Origin: Pavlovales sp. CCMP2436
Lineage: Eukaryota > Haptophyta > Pavlovophyceae > Pavlovales
NCBI GenBank assembly: GCA_026770615.1
Contig: MU631589.1
Location: 144,013 to 158,151 of the forward strand
Direction: 5' to 3'
DNA length: 14,139 nt
A program made the translations under genes and the position numbers. The notes under the pieces were generated by a model. The model was given only the letters and a program-made list of their open reading frames with translations. It searched no databases and was not told the DNA's origin. Positions 7,495-14,032 of the stretch are shown piece after piece; within the stretch, counting starts at the first letter, position 1, and each line of letters opens with the position of its first letter.

Positions 7495-8709
7495 CTACTT
7501 GCCCAGCACCATCTTGTTAAAACGGTCGACCTCGTTGGCCGAGCCGATGCAGAGGGCCGTGCGCTGGTCGACGGCCGTGATCTTCACGTCGAGGATCGAG
7601 CCACCGGTAACACCGTCCGACGTCTTGCCGCCTGCCAGCTCGACGAGCAGGCCGAAGGGCGCCGCCTCGAATGCGAGGCGGAGCTTGGCCGGCGCAGATT
7701 TGGAGGTGGGGTTGGAGAAGACGCCCTGGCGCTTTGTGAACTGCTGGTATACGTCCGGCACGAGGCCGCCCGAGTAGCGCAGCGTGTAGCGCTCCTTCAT
7801 CCAAAAGTCGACGAGCTTGCCGTAGCCCTAATGAATAATAATAATAATAATAATAATACAAAATATTATTATTATCGTTTATTAGATCACCAGGCCAGGT
7901 GGCCAATGAAGGGGAATAGGGGGAATAGGGGGGGGAAGGGAGGGGGGGGTGGCAGTAGCACCCACCTCCACGTCCTGAGCCGCGCGCAGGTTCGCGGGGG
8001 CGAAAATCTTTGCGTCGGGCATAATCTGAATCTTCTCGCGAGAGCAGATCCACTTGTTGCCCTCGGCGAGGGTGAACTCGTAGACGCCGTCGTCGAGCGC
8101 GATGAGCACGGTGGTGCGCGGGCCGTAGAGCGCAATGATTGAGGTGACCTGGTCGCGGCCAGTCGCGCCGATGAAGCCCGTCTTGGTGCTCCAGATGCCG
8201 ATCATGGTGCCGACAGCCCAGTTGTTGTCCACGATGGACGAGCCGTCGAGCGGGTCCCAGCAGACGATGTACTTGCCGTCCGGATTGATGGGCTTGACGA
8301 TCGGTTCCTCCTCGGACGCCGCCTCAAGCACGAGCTTGGACTCCTGGCAGGCCGCCCACATCAGCTCGTCGGCGATCACATCGACAGTGAGCTGCACGTC
8401 GCCAAAGGTGTTCTGCGAGCCCTCGACCGTGACGAGGTTGGTGCGAAGCGCCATCGTGATCTTGACGCACGCCTCAAGCTGCTCCTTGATCAGCTCACGC
8501 AGGTCGTCGGTGGCCATCTTGGTCGAGAGCACCTCCTCGAGGGTGTCGTACTTGTCCTTCTTCTCCTCCGAGGTGTAGAAGGACGTGTGCGAGGCACCGA
8601 AGGCGTCGGCGTCACCGGCCATGCGCACCGCGGACGCACGCGGCGCGACGCGCGTGCGCATGGCGACGCCGCCGAAGCTGAGCGCCGCGATTGTCAGAAC
8701 TTGCATCAT
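7495..8709 (-). CDS. SBPASE: Sedoheptulose-1,7-bisphosphatase, plastid-targeted (two exons)
   Basis: Hydrolyses sedoheptulose-1,7-bisphosphate to sedoheptulose-7-phosphate in the regenerative half of the Calvin cycle in the plastid. Exon 1 is 8709-7966 and exon 2 is 7827-7495, joined in phase 0 to give 358 residues. Residues 1-16 (MMQVLTIAALSFGGVA) look like a signal peptide, and the basic RTRVAPRASAVRM that follows like a transit peptide, as in secondary plastids. Family motifs are NTFGDVQLTVD (100-110), SEEEP (132-136), DPLDGSSIVD (152-161, metal and phosphate site), YGPRTT (195-200), YTLRYSGGLVPDV (262-274) and KLRLAFEAAPFGLLVE (296-311). The motifs after residue 250 match plant SBPase better than FBPase. 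The two redox cysteines of the plant CGGTAC loop are absent (TNLVTVEGSQNTFGD here), so classical thioredoxin control at that site is unlikely. Confidence 0.95.
7828..7965 (-). other. SBPase intron (138 bases, GT-AG)
   Basis: On the minus strand the donor is GAG|GTGGGT and the acceptor ATTCATTAG|GGC. Splicing joins ...AAQDVE to GYGKLVDFWMKERY, which restores the family's alignment. The 5' half is C-rich. The 3' half is an imperfect foldback of AAT/ATT trinucleotide repeats around TTTTG, ending two bases from the acceptor. CTAAT upstream of the repeat could be the branch point. Confidence 0.9.
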
Positions 8710-9094
8710 CGGTAATTTGCGAGTTTGCGCACGGAGTCGACGATATTGATCCGAAAATCGAGCTCACATTTTAAAAGTGCCCACGCTGCGCCTCGGAGAC
8801 GCGACGACCGCGAGCATGGTATTCCGAGACGCTCGACCAACCTCTCGCAAGGCGGCAAGGCGAGCATGGCATTCCGAGACGCTCGGCAGCCTCGGCAAGG
8901 CAGCCTTGGCCGAGGCCGCCGTGCCGACCGGAGTTTCTAACCTTAAAAAAAAAAAAATACCGCTGAAGGCCCTGCTTCAAACGGGGGGCGGGCGACTGAA
9001 GCACGGGCTGAGCGACGGAGTGAGAGGTGCGAGGCCTGAGCCTGGCGTCTGAGTCGAGCATAGGTGGAGCGGGGCGCCTCGCCTGGCTGACTTC
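8710..9094. promoter_or_regulatory. Shared divergent promoter region between SBPase and the coiled-coil gene
   Basis: The two start codons face away from each other across 385 bases, so both 5' regions lie here. It contains a 26-base sequence (GCGAGCATGG.ATTCCGAGAC plus GCTCG) at 8810-8835 and again at 8860-8885 with one mismatch, exactly 50 bases apart, the period of an imperfect tandem duplication. An A13 run lies at about 8945-8957. There is no clear TATA box. Whether the repeats bind a regulator is unknown. Confidence 0.55.
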
Positions 9095-10071
9095 ATGGCC
9101 CCATCGAGCTCCCGCGTGCAGAGCGCACGTTTGCAGCGCCCGGTATGGGCGGACGGACTTGAGGCTCAGCGGCGGATCCTCGACTCGACCAGCGTTTCGG
9201 CGCGCGACCGCGCCGCCGTGACGACGCTGCTCCAACGGATGGAGCATCATTACTACGGGATCATCCGCGAGCGCGACGCGCGCATCGCCGCGATGGCGGA
9301 CGTGGAGGCGTCCGCGAGCCTCCGGCTGCGGGTTCTGGAGCAGGTCTCGGCCGCCGCTGAGCTCAAGCACCAAATCGATCTGCAGGTGCTTGAGGATAGC
9401 CACGCGGCCTTGCTACACGAAGTCCGCGCGCTCCGGCACGAGCTCTTGCGGGCAAAAGGCTCCGGCACGGCGGAGGCGGACACGCACACTACCATCCTCG
9501 CACTGGGCACCGAGCTCGCCTACGTGGAGAATTGCGAAATAGAAGTGCGGCAGGTGCTAGGCTTCCTGCGGCAGAGCAATCGCATCAAGGACAAGCGGTG
9601 CGTAATACGCCCGCGCGTGCGCGTCGGCTACATCGCCCCTCTAACGCCATCCCGCCCTGAGCCCATCCTCCCGCCCCCACCCCCCCCCCAAAGTGGTGGG
9701 GACGAACTAACTAACACGCGCCCCTCGGCTGGCGCAGGCTCGAGGCGCTCGAGGCGCAGAAGCGCGACATCCTCGAGCTGAACGCTCAACTGAGCGGCGC
9801 GCTCGCCGCGCAGGAGAAGCGCGCAGGGCGCTTCGGCGACCGTGCGGTTAGGCTAGAGAGTGGCGAGGCGCGGCACAAGGCGGCGCTCGCCTCGAGCCTG
9901 CGCGAGAATGCCAAGCTGCGCGCGGAGAACGCGGCGCTGCGCGACCAGCTCGGGCGGGAGATAGGACAGGGGTCCGCTGCGCGCGAGGAGCTGCTGACCG
10001 CGCACGGGCAGCTGCGAATGCTCAGCGCGCAGCGGCAGTCGATCGGGGGCGCGCACGTTGGCCCAGGCTAG
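9095..10071 (+). CDS. Coiled-coil protein of unknown function (two exons)
   Basis: Exon 1 is 9095-9597 and exon 2 is 9738-10071. Joining them (phase 2, CG|G restores Arg) gives 278 residues ending at TAG 10069-10071. The protein is almost wholly helical and charged. Residues 38-120 carry heptad-like Leu/Ala spacing (LQRMEHHYYGIIRERDARIA, then LKHQIDLQVLEDSHAALLHE). Residues 133-166 form a second helical stretch, and 168-270 a strong coiled coil (LEALEAQKRDILELNAQL, then LRENAKLRAENAALRDQL). The short C-tail is Gly-rich. Only the spliced form keeps the coiled coil continuous, which supports the intron. There is no membrane segment, signal peptide or catalytic motif. Such proteins are often cytoskeletal or ciliary, but nothing here specifies a role. 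A foldback element begins 5 bases after the stop. Confidence 0.82.
9598..9737 (+). other. Intron of the coiled-coil gene (140 bases, GT-AG)
   Basis: The donor is AAGCG|GTGCGT and the acceptor GGCTGGCGCAG|GCTC. A strong branch-point-like CTAACTAAC lies about 25 bases before the acceptor, after a C-rich tract. Without splicing, exon 1's frame degenerates into a Pro-rich and then Arg/Ser-rich peptide ending near 9781. Confidence 0.85.
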
Positions 10072-10076
10072 ACGTT

Positions 10077-10463
10077 GGGTCAAATCCGAATTAGTGGCCA
10101 GTCCGGGGGAAAATTCGAAAAAGTCCGGTGAAAATACTCCGGAGCAACTCAGGAACCGGAGGTGGTGCCGCGGAGATAGTCTGTAACTATCTCCGCAGCA
10201 CCACTTCGGGAACCATGGCTTTCTTTTCGCTTCAGAACGCTGAGAATCGGAAATGTTAGTTACACGAAGTATGTTGTCGACCCTAGAGGCACCTGAGAGG
10301 CACACGAGGTGGGCTCCGACCGTCGAGGAGGGCTCCATTCGACATCAGCTATCGGCACTTAGCCGTTAGCGCGCAGGGGTGACCCATGTCTACTCATTCG
10401 TCCCGGCCACCACTTTCCCCCCTCCCCAGTGCGGAATCGCGCCACTAATTCGGATTTCGACCC
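10077..10463. mobile_element. Foldback transposon-like element with 4-bp target duplication
   Basis: The terminal inverted repeats are GGGTCAAATCCGAATTAGTG plus GC at 10077-10098 and its complement at 10441-10463, differing by one inserted base. The flanks are CGTT at 10073-10076 and CGTT at 10464-10467, a perfect 4-bp duplication. The 387-base element has no transposase. It contains a 19-bp hairpin at 10162-10204 (one mismatch, 5-base loop). It sits just past the stop codon of the coiled-coil gene, so it probably forms part of that gene's 3' UTR. The superfamily was not assigned. Confidence 0.8.
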
Positions 10464-10885
10464 CGTTGCGCAAGACGACCAAGCTATTTCTGAACGTTAA
10501 TATATATACGTATATAGCATTCACACGCTGCATTGACCAAATTTTTTAGATAGTTAAGACTTCGCTAGCCCTAACTAGTTAGTTAGGCACAGTGTCAAGA
10601 ACGATTTATTAGTGCGCCCGACGGTGGCAGCTCCCGAAATTATCTAAGAATTGGCACACGAAGGGATAATACGACCATAGTAGGTCGGACGACCCTTGTT
10701 TGTCATATTGACATGGTAGGTTTTGGACACATGGGGGCGTGAATGAGCCCGAGTGTGCGACTGCGAGTACATCCATGCAATGCAGCCACGCGGAGACTCA
10801 GAGAGAGCTGCGCGAGCTATGCAGGCCTCCCGGAGCGAGACTCGGGAGGAAGCCCCGAGGGCCCGTGTCGCGATCGGGCAGAAGC
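10464..10885. other. Intergenic region between convergent gene ends
   Basis: This contains the 3' flank of BDP1 (stop at 10886-10888, minus strand) and the region beyond the foldback element. An alternating TA stretch with TATATATACGTATATAG is at about 10500-10517, and a small palindrome CCTAAC-TAGTTA-GTTAGG at about 10569-10586. No gene was seen. Confidence 0.4.
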
Positions 10886-11717
10886 TCAGTAGTCCACATC
10901 GAAGTCGTCGTCGTCGTCCTCCTCGTCGTCCTCGTCGGCCTGTGCGTTGGCGTTGGGCAGCTCGTCGCCGTCCTCCTCGACAATCACGCGCTCCTCCTCC
11001 ACCGTCGGCAACGGCGCTCGCAACGCTGGACCTCCGGGCGGGGCGAGGCTGGAGGGGACGCCCGTTGGCAAGCGCGCGGTCGGTGGCTGCCCAGGCGGCG
11101 TGGGCGCAACGCTGCCAGCAGACGGCAGGCGCCCGGGCGCCTGCACCTCGGGCGCGGCAGGACCCTCCGCCCCCGTCGTCGTCGGCTCCTCGAGCGCGAT
11201 AGGCGGCGCGCTGCTGCTCGGCCGCGCGGCGCGTTGGCTCTGCACCTGCGCGACCAGCATCTGTAGCTCGGCCGTGTTGGCGGGGCCACGGTGCGTGAGC
11301 GACTCCGTAACGCGCCGTGGGTTCTCGCGCTCCTCCCTTTGAAATGGGCAAGCAGTTTGTGGGGTGGGGGGGAAGGTGGAGGGGGTGGGGGGGTGGGGGT
11401 GTGTATGGGATGCGGGGGGGGGGCATGCAGTTCGTTCACGTGCGTGTCAGGTGGGGAGTAATCATACCTGTGTGGGGTAGCGTGCGTGGCAGTGAGAGTA
11501 TGCTGTGGTGCGAGTTCGAATAGGTAACAACTCGTGACAGCAGACTAATTCGAAATTCGGACTGGGCCGACTCACGCTTTAGGCTGAGTCGCCCGACGCC
11601 CTTAACAACCCCATCGTATCTCCTATTGAGATGCCTGGAGTCTAGCCTAACTAGGATTAGCGAATTAGTGAACGTACCGCTTAAATAGGCAAGCAGTTTG
11701 GGGAGTGGGGGGGTGGG

Positions 11718-11761
<44 letters not shown>

Positions 11762-12555
11762 ATATAGATTAACGTCCGTCCCCTGACCCACCAGCTCACC
11801 AAGTGTTTAGAAAACACTCGGCCGAGGGTAGCAGAGCACACGGATACCGTCCCCACCGCTGAATATCCCTTTGTGAAGAGGGACGGGCGGGAGTCATTGC
11901 CAATGCTGTGAACGTACCGCTTGAACTTGAGCTTGATCTGCCGTCTCGTGCGGTGGGGCAGGATGCGTTCGATGAGCGAGAAATCCGTGCCGTACTGCCC
12001 CAGCGCGCGGAAGAAGGTCTCCGTCTCCTCGGGCTGCCACTTCTCGGAGGGCGTCTTGTTCATGTAGGTGCCGTACGTTACAGAGCTGTTGCCTTCGATC
12101 ACGAGGGAAGGCTCCTCGAGCCGGTTGTCCAGCCGCCCCGCGGTCACCTCCAGTGACTCCTCGTCGATCACGATGCGCCCGTCGATGATGCGCACCTGCG
12201 GCGCAAACACCGCCTCGTCGGGCTCCGGCTCGGGCTCGGCGCCGGCGCGTGCGTTCGCGCGCGAGCCACCGGCGTCGTCGCCACCCGCGGGCACGAGCGC
12301 GCCGCCCAGCCCGGAGGGCCCTGGACCGCGAACTGCGGCGCGGGCAGCCGCCTCCTCCTCCTCGTCAAAGTCCGCGCCATCTGCAGATGCTGCGGGCTGC
12401 TTGCGCTTCCGGCGGGACTGCCTGTCGAGCGCCTCCTTCATCGGGACGCCCTTCGGACACCGCCGGATGAGCTGCCGGATCGTCATGTGCGCCACGCTCT
12501 CCTGCGCCTCCTGCGCAGTCATCGTCATGGGCATGGTGTGCCTGACGATGACCAT
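10886..12555 (-). CDS. BDP1: TFIIIB subunit BDP1 (B''), SANT-domain protein (two exons seen)
   Basis: BDP1 is the third TFIIIB subunit; with BRF and TBP it recruits RNA polymerase III to tRNA and 5S genes in the nucleus. Exon 1 is 12555-11918 and exon 2 is 11336-10886, joined in phase 2 (CG|G = Arg) to give 362 residues. Recognisable parts are MTIRQLIRRCPKGVPM (24-39), the conserved pre-SANT segment PQVRIIDGRIVIDEESLEV (119-137) and the SANT domain about 170-215 (KWQPEETETFFRALGQYGTD, then IKLKFKR). The junction gives KFKREERENPRRV, resembling the post-SANT motif of plant and animal BDP1, which supports the splice. The C-terminus is Pro/Ala-rich and ends in an acidic tail (DEDDEEDDDDDFDVDY). 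The ATG at 12555 is the first Met here, but the frame is open upstream to about 12690, so N-terminal exons may be missing. Confidence 0.92.
11695..11757 (+). repeat. GT microsatellite with G-rich start inside the BDP1 intron
   Basis: A G-rich lead (GGAGTGGGGGGGTGGGGTGT) is followed by an uninterrupted GT run of about 34 bases at 11724-11757. On the coding strand it is CA repeat plus C tract, directly before the internal acceptor copy. A second G-rich tract at 11345-11420 occupies the same place before the true acceptor. Confidence 0.85.
11757..11858 (+). repeat. Dispersed 110-bp repeat family, copy B (in BDP1 intron)
   Basis: Shares TAAATAT.TAG, ACGTCCGTCCCCTGAC, AAGTGTTTAGAAAACACTCG and AGCACACGGATACCGTCCCC with copies A and C. 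It is shorter by a few bases in the segment after CCTGAC and more diverged than A is from C. Confidence 0.8.
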
Positions 12556-12655
12556 GACGCGGGCGCGTTCGGTCGCCGCTCGCTCGGTCTCCGGCGCTCG
12601 ATCCAGCGCCAGTCCTGGGTGCAGCGTGCAGGCCGCCTCAGCAAAAGGGGGGCAC

Positions 12656-12745
12656 TGCGAGCTTGGAGCGCTCTTGATTTATTACACGCTGCTGCAAAGC
12701 AGTCGAATTTGGCGCGTAATAAATCAAGAGCGCTCCAAGCTCGCA
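12656..12745. repeat. Perfect 30-bp inverted repeat with 30-base spacer
   Basis: 12656-12685 (TGCGAGCTTGGAGCGCTCTT plus GATTTATTAC) is the exact complement of 12716-12745. The spacer contains CTGC...GCAG. The arms show no mismatch, unlike the other foldbacks here, which suggests recent origin or selection. It lies about 100 bases upstream of the first BDP1 Met codon, so it may sit in its 5' UTR, promoter or an upstream intron. No target duplication was found. Confidence 0.85.
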
Positions 12746-12790
12746 TGGGGCCCCTCCGCTGCGCAAGCGCGCAGCACTATCCTGTGGAAG

Positions 12791-12991
12791 ATGAGACAGG
12801 AGATCGGCATGTGCGCACTTCGAGGGCACGCCAAGGTCATCATTGCGCGCGCGCGATTGGAGCGCACCGGCACCGGCACCGGGAACGGCGGCGGCACACG
12901 CACTGACAGCGACGACGACGGCAACCCCGACGAGTGGGCTGAGGGCGCGTACCACCTCCGCAGGGAGACACGGTTTGGGATCGGCGCCTAA
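12791..12991 (+). CDS. Possible exon or small ORF, unknown function
   Basis: From ATG 12791 to TAA 12989-12991 there are 66 codons with very high G/C at third positions. The peptide has a helical basic part (GMCALRGHAKVIIARARLER), a Gly/Thr linker (TGTGTGNGGGTRT) and an acidic segment (SDDDGNPDEWAEGAY). The frame extends upstream through the inverted repeat, so it could be the end of a plus-strand gene diverging from BDP1. One minus-strand frame has the same third-position bias and could instead be an upstream BDP1 exon. No homology was recognised. Confidence 0.28.
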   Translation: MRQEIGMCALRGHAKVIIARARLERTGTGTGNGGGTRTDSDDDGNPDEWAEGAYHLRRETRFGIGA

Positions 12992-13176
12992 GTATGCCGA
13001 CTGGGTGACTACATGCCACCTGGGTGCCTGAACGTCGTCGCGCCTACACGCTCGGAGTCGACCACTTCTGAGACAGAATGTCTGCAACCCACTGCCTGCT
13101 GCCCTTTTCCATAGTAAGTAAGTCGTAGTTAAAAATAAAATACGGTGGCCCGCGCACGGGGGGGGGGGGTGGTTCT
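12992..13176. other. Short intergenic stretch with a G tract
   Basis: Nothing is recognised apart from an uninterrupted G run of about 12 bases at 13158-13169. Confidence 0.4.
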
Positions 13177-13254
13177 TTACTCGGGCTTCACCGGGAAGCC
13201 CGACCTCGGGACCGTGGCCACGGCGGTGATACCCAAGGTGGGGCCCGCCTCAAT
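13177..13254 (-). CDS. Possible terminal exon, unknown protein
   Basis: After an acceptor-like GGTCACTTCACCAG| the minus strand reads 25 codons and TAA (IEAGPTLGITAVATVPRSGF, then PVKPE), nearly all with G/C third positions. This composition is unlike the AT-rich sequence just upstream. A donor-like AAG|GTCAGT at 13347 would give a 93-base intron joining in phase 0 to ...DCPDTYK, but that upstream frame (from 13449) is not convincing. It could be the last exon of a gene now disrupted by repeats, or an isolated remnant. Confidence 0.3.
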   Translation of the reverse strand: MEAGPTLGITAVATVPRSGFPVKPE

Positions 13255-13621
13255 CTGGTGAAGTGACCGACCCGCGGGCAGTGATGTGTATTTTAATACA
13301 AACTTCGCTGGCAATACTGTGAAAATATTCTGTGAAAATATACTGACCTTATAGGTATCTGGACAGTCGAGGCCCAACCCCCTGAGGGGGTGGGGTAGAA
13401 CGGGACCACAACGAGCCTCCACTGTGTGATTCCTGCCCCTCGTGGACAAGAATCACACTGTGGGACACAGGCTGCCGGATAATATTTGTCTGATTATTAT
13501 GTGCTACAGGTGCGGCATGTGCGCAGGCGAGCTGCATTTTGAGACGAGCGAGATTCAGCAACGGCCGGTCAGCGCGCCAGTTTGAGACTCGTCGATTGTC
13601 GTGTATCTGATCAGCCTCAGT
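13255..13621. other. Intergenic or intronic stretch with hairpins
   Basis: Contains a tandem pair of ATATTTTCACAG (minus strand, about 13320-13345), the palindrome CCCCCTGAGGGGG (about 13379-13391), and a 14-bp imperfect hairpin at about 13421-13465 (CCACTGTGTGATTC / GAATCACACTGTGG). No credible gene beyond the possible exon described separately. Confidence 0.4.
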
Positions 13622-13732
13622 GGTTGGGACGGTATCCGTGTGCTCTGCTAAGGTCCCTTGATCCGAGTGTTTTCTCAAAGCTTGGGTCCTGTGGAGACCT
13701 GTCAGGGGACGGACGTATTTCTAGATATTTAT
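13622..13732 (-). repeat. Dispersed 110-bp repeat family, copy C (inverted)
   Basis: The minus strand matches copy A over the whole length, including ACGTCCGTCCCCTGACAGGT and GATCAAGGGACC, with a handful of changes. It reaches TATAAATATCTAG at its left end as read on the minus strand. No clear target duplication flanks it. Confidence 0.8.
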
Positions 13733-13816
13733 ACACAGTGCCAAGGCCTAACCCCCTCCCCCGCCAATAAGGCATCTAAATTTGAAGTTGTCTGGGTCGC
13801 AGAGCCTGAACGCGGC

Positions 13817-13936
13817 CGATAATAAATATGTTACTGATAGGGATTCAAGCTGGCGTCTGACTGTTTTGAATGTTGTGCTGGTCTGAGCGCTGCGTCGCCC
13901 ATTGCCTGCTGCGTGCCTTAGTCGATAATAAATATG
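13817..13936 (+). repeat. 92-bp repeat copy 1, flanked by 14-base direct repeats
   Basis: The repeat body is 13833-13924 (ACTGATAGGGATTCAAGCTG to CCTTAGTCG). CGATAATAAATATG occurs immediately before it (13817-13830) and overlapping its end (13923-13936). These direct repeats look like a target duplication or like a longer unit repeated in tandem. Confidence 0.75.
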
Positions 13937-13982
13937 CAATGAATAATTTTTGAAGGGCACACAAAATGCAAGGCTCAGCTTC

Positions 13983-14010
13983 TTAATGTATATATATATA
14001 TATATATACA
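13983..14010. repeat. TA dinucleotide microsatellite
   Basis: An uninterrupted alternating TA run of about 20 bases, followed by CATATGTATTACATGCATAT. It lies between the two 92-bp repeat copies. Confidence 0.8.
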
Positions 14011-14032
14011 TATGTATTACATGCATATATTG

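Larger units (their letters stand above)
11337..11917 (-). other. BDP1 intron (581 bases) with internal duplicated splice sites
   Basis: The donor is TTCAAGCG|GTACGTTCAC (intron starts at 11917) and the acceptor CTGCTTGCCCATTTCAAAG|G (ends at 11337). In the middle, 11697-11670, the sequence reads CTGCTTGCCTATTTAAG then CGGTACGTTCAC: a copy of the acceptor end joined through CG to a copy of the exon end and donor. Both halves have C-rich tracts before their acceptor. The first half contains copy B of the 110-bp repeat and a GT/AC microsatellite. Confidence 0.88.

Noticed and set aside
7459..8142. A 227-codon plus-strand frame across the SBPase intron
   Set aside because: Antisense to SBPase; it contains a poly-Asn/Tyr stretch translated from the trinucleotide repeat.
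8771..9403. A 210-codon minus-strand frame
   Set aside because: It overlaps the promoter and the antisense of coiled-coil exon 1, with Arg/Pro-rich composition and no homology.
10644..11426. Minus-strand frame of 260 codons overlapping BDP1 exon 2
   Set aside because: It is Arg-rich in a shifted frame; the BDP1 frame gives the conserved post-SANT motif and acidic tail.
12068..12991. A 307-codon plus-strand frame
   Set aside because: Its first half is antisense to BDP1 exon 1, which has clear homology. Only the part after the inverted repeat is kept as a weak candidate.
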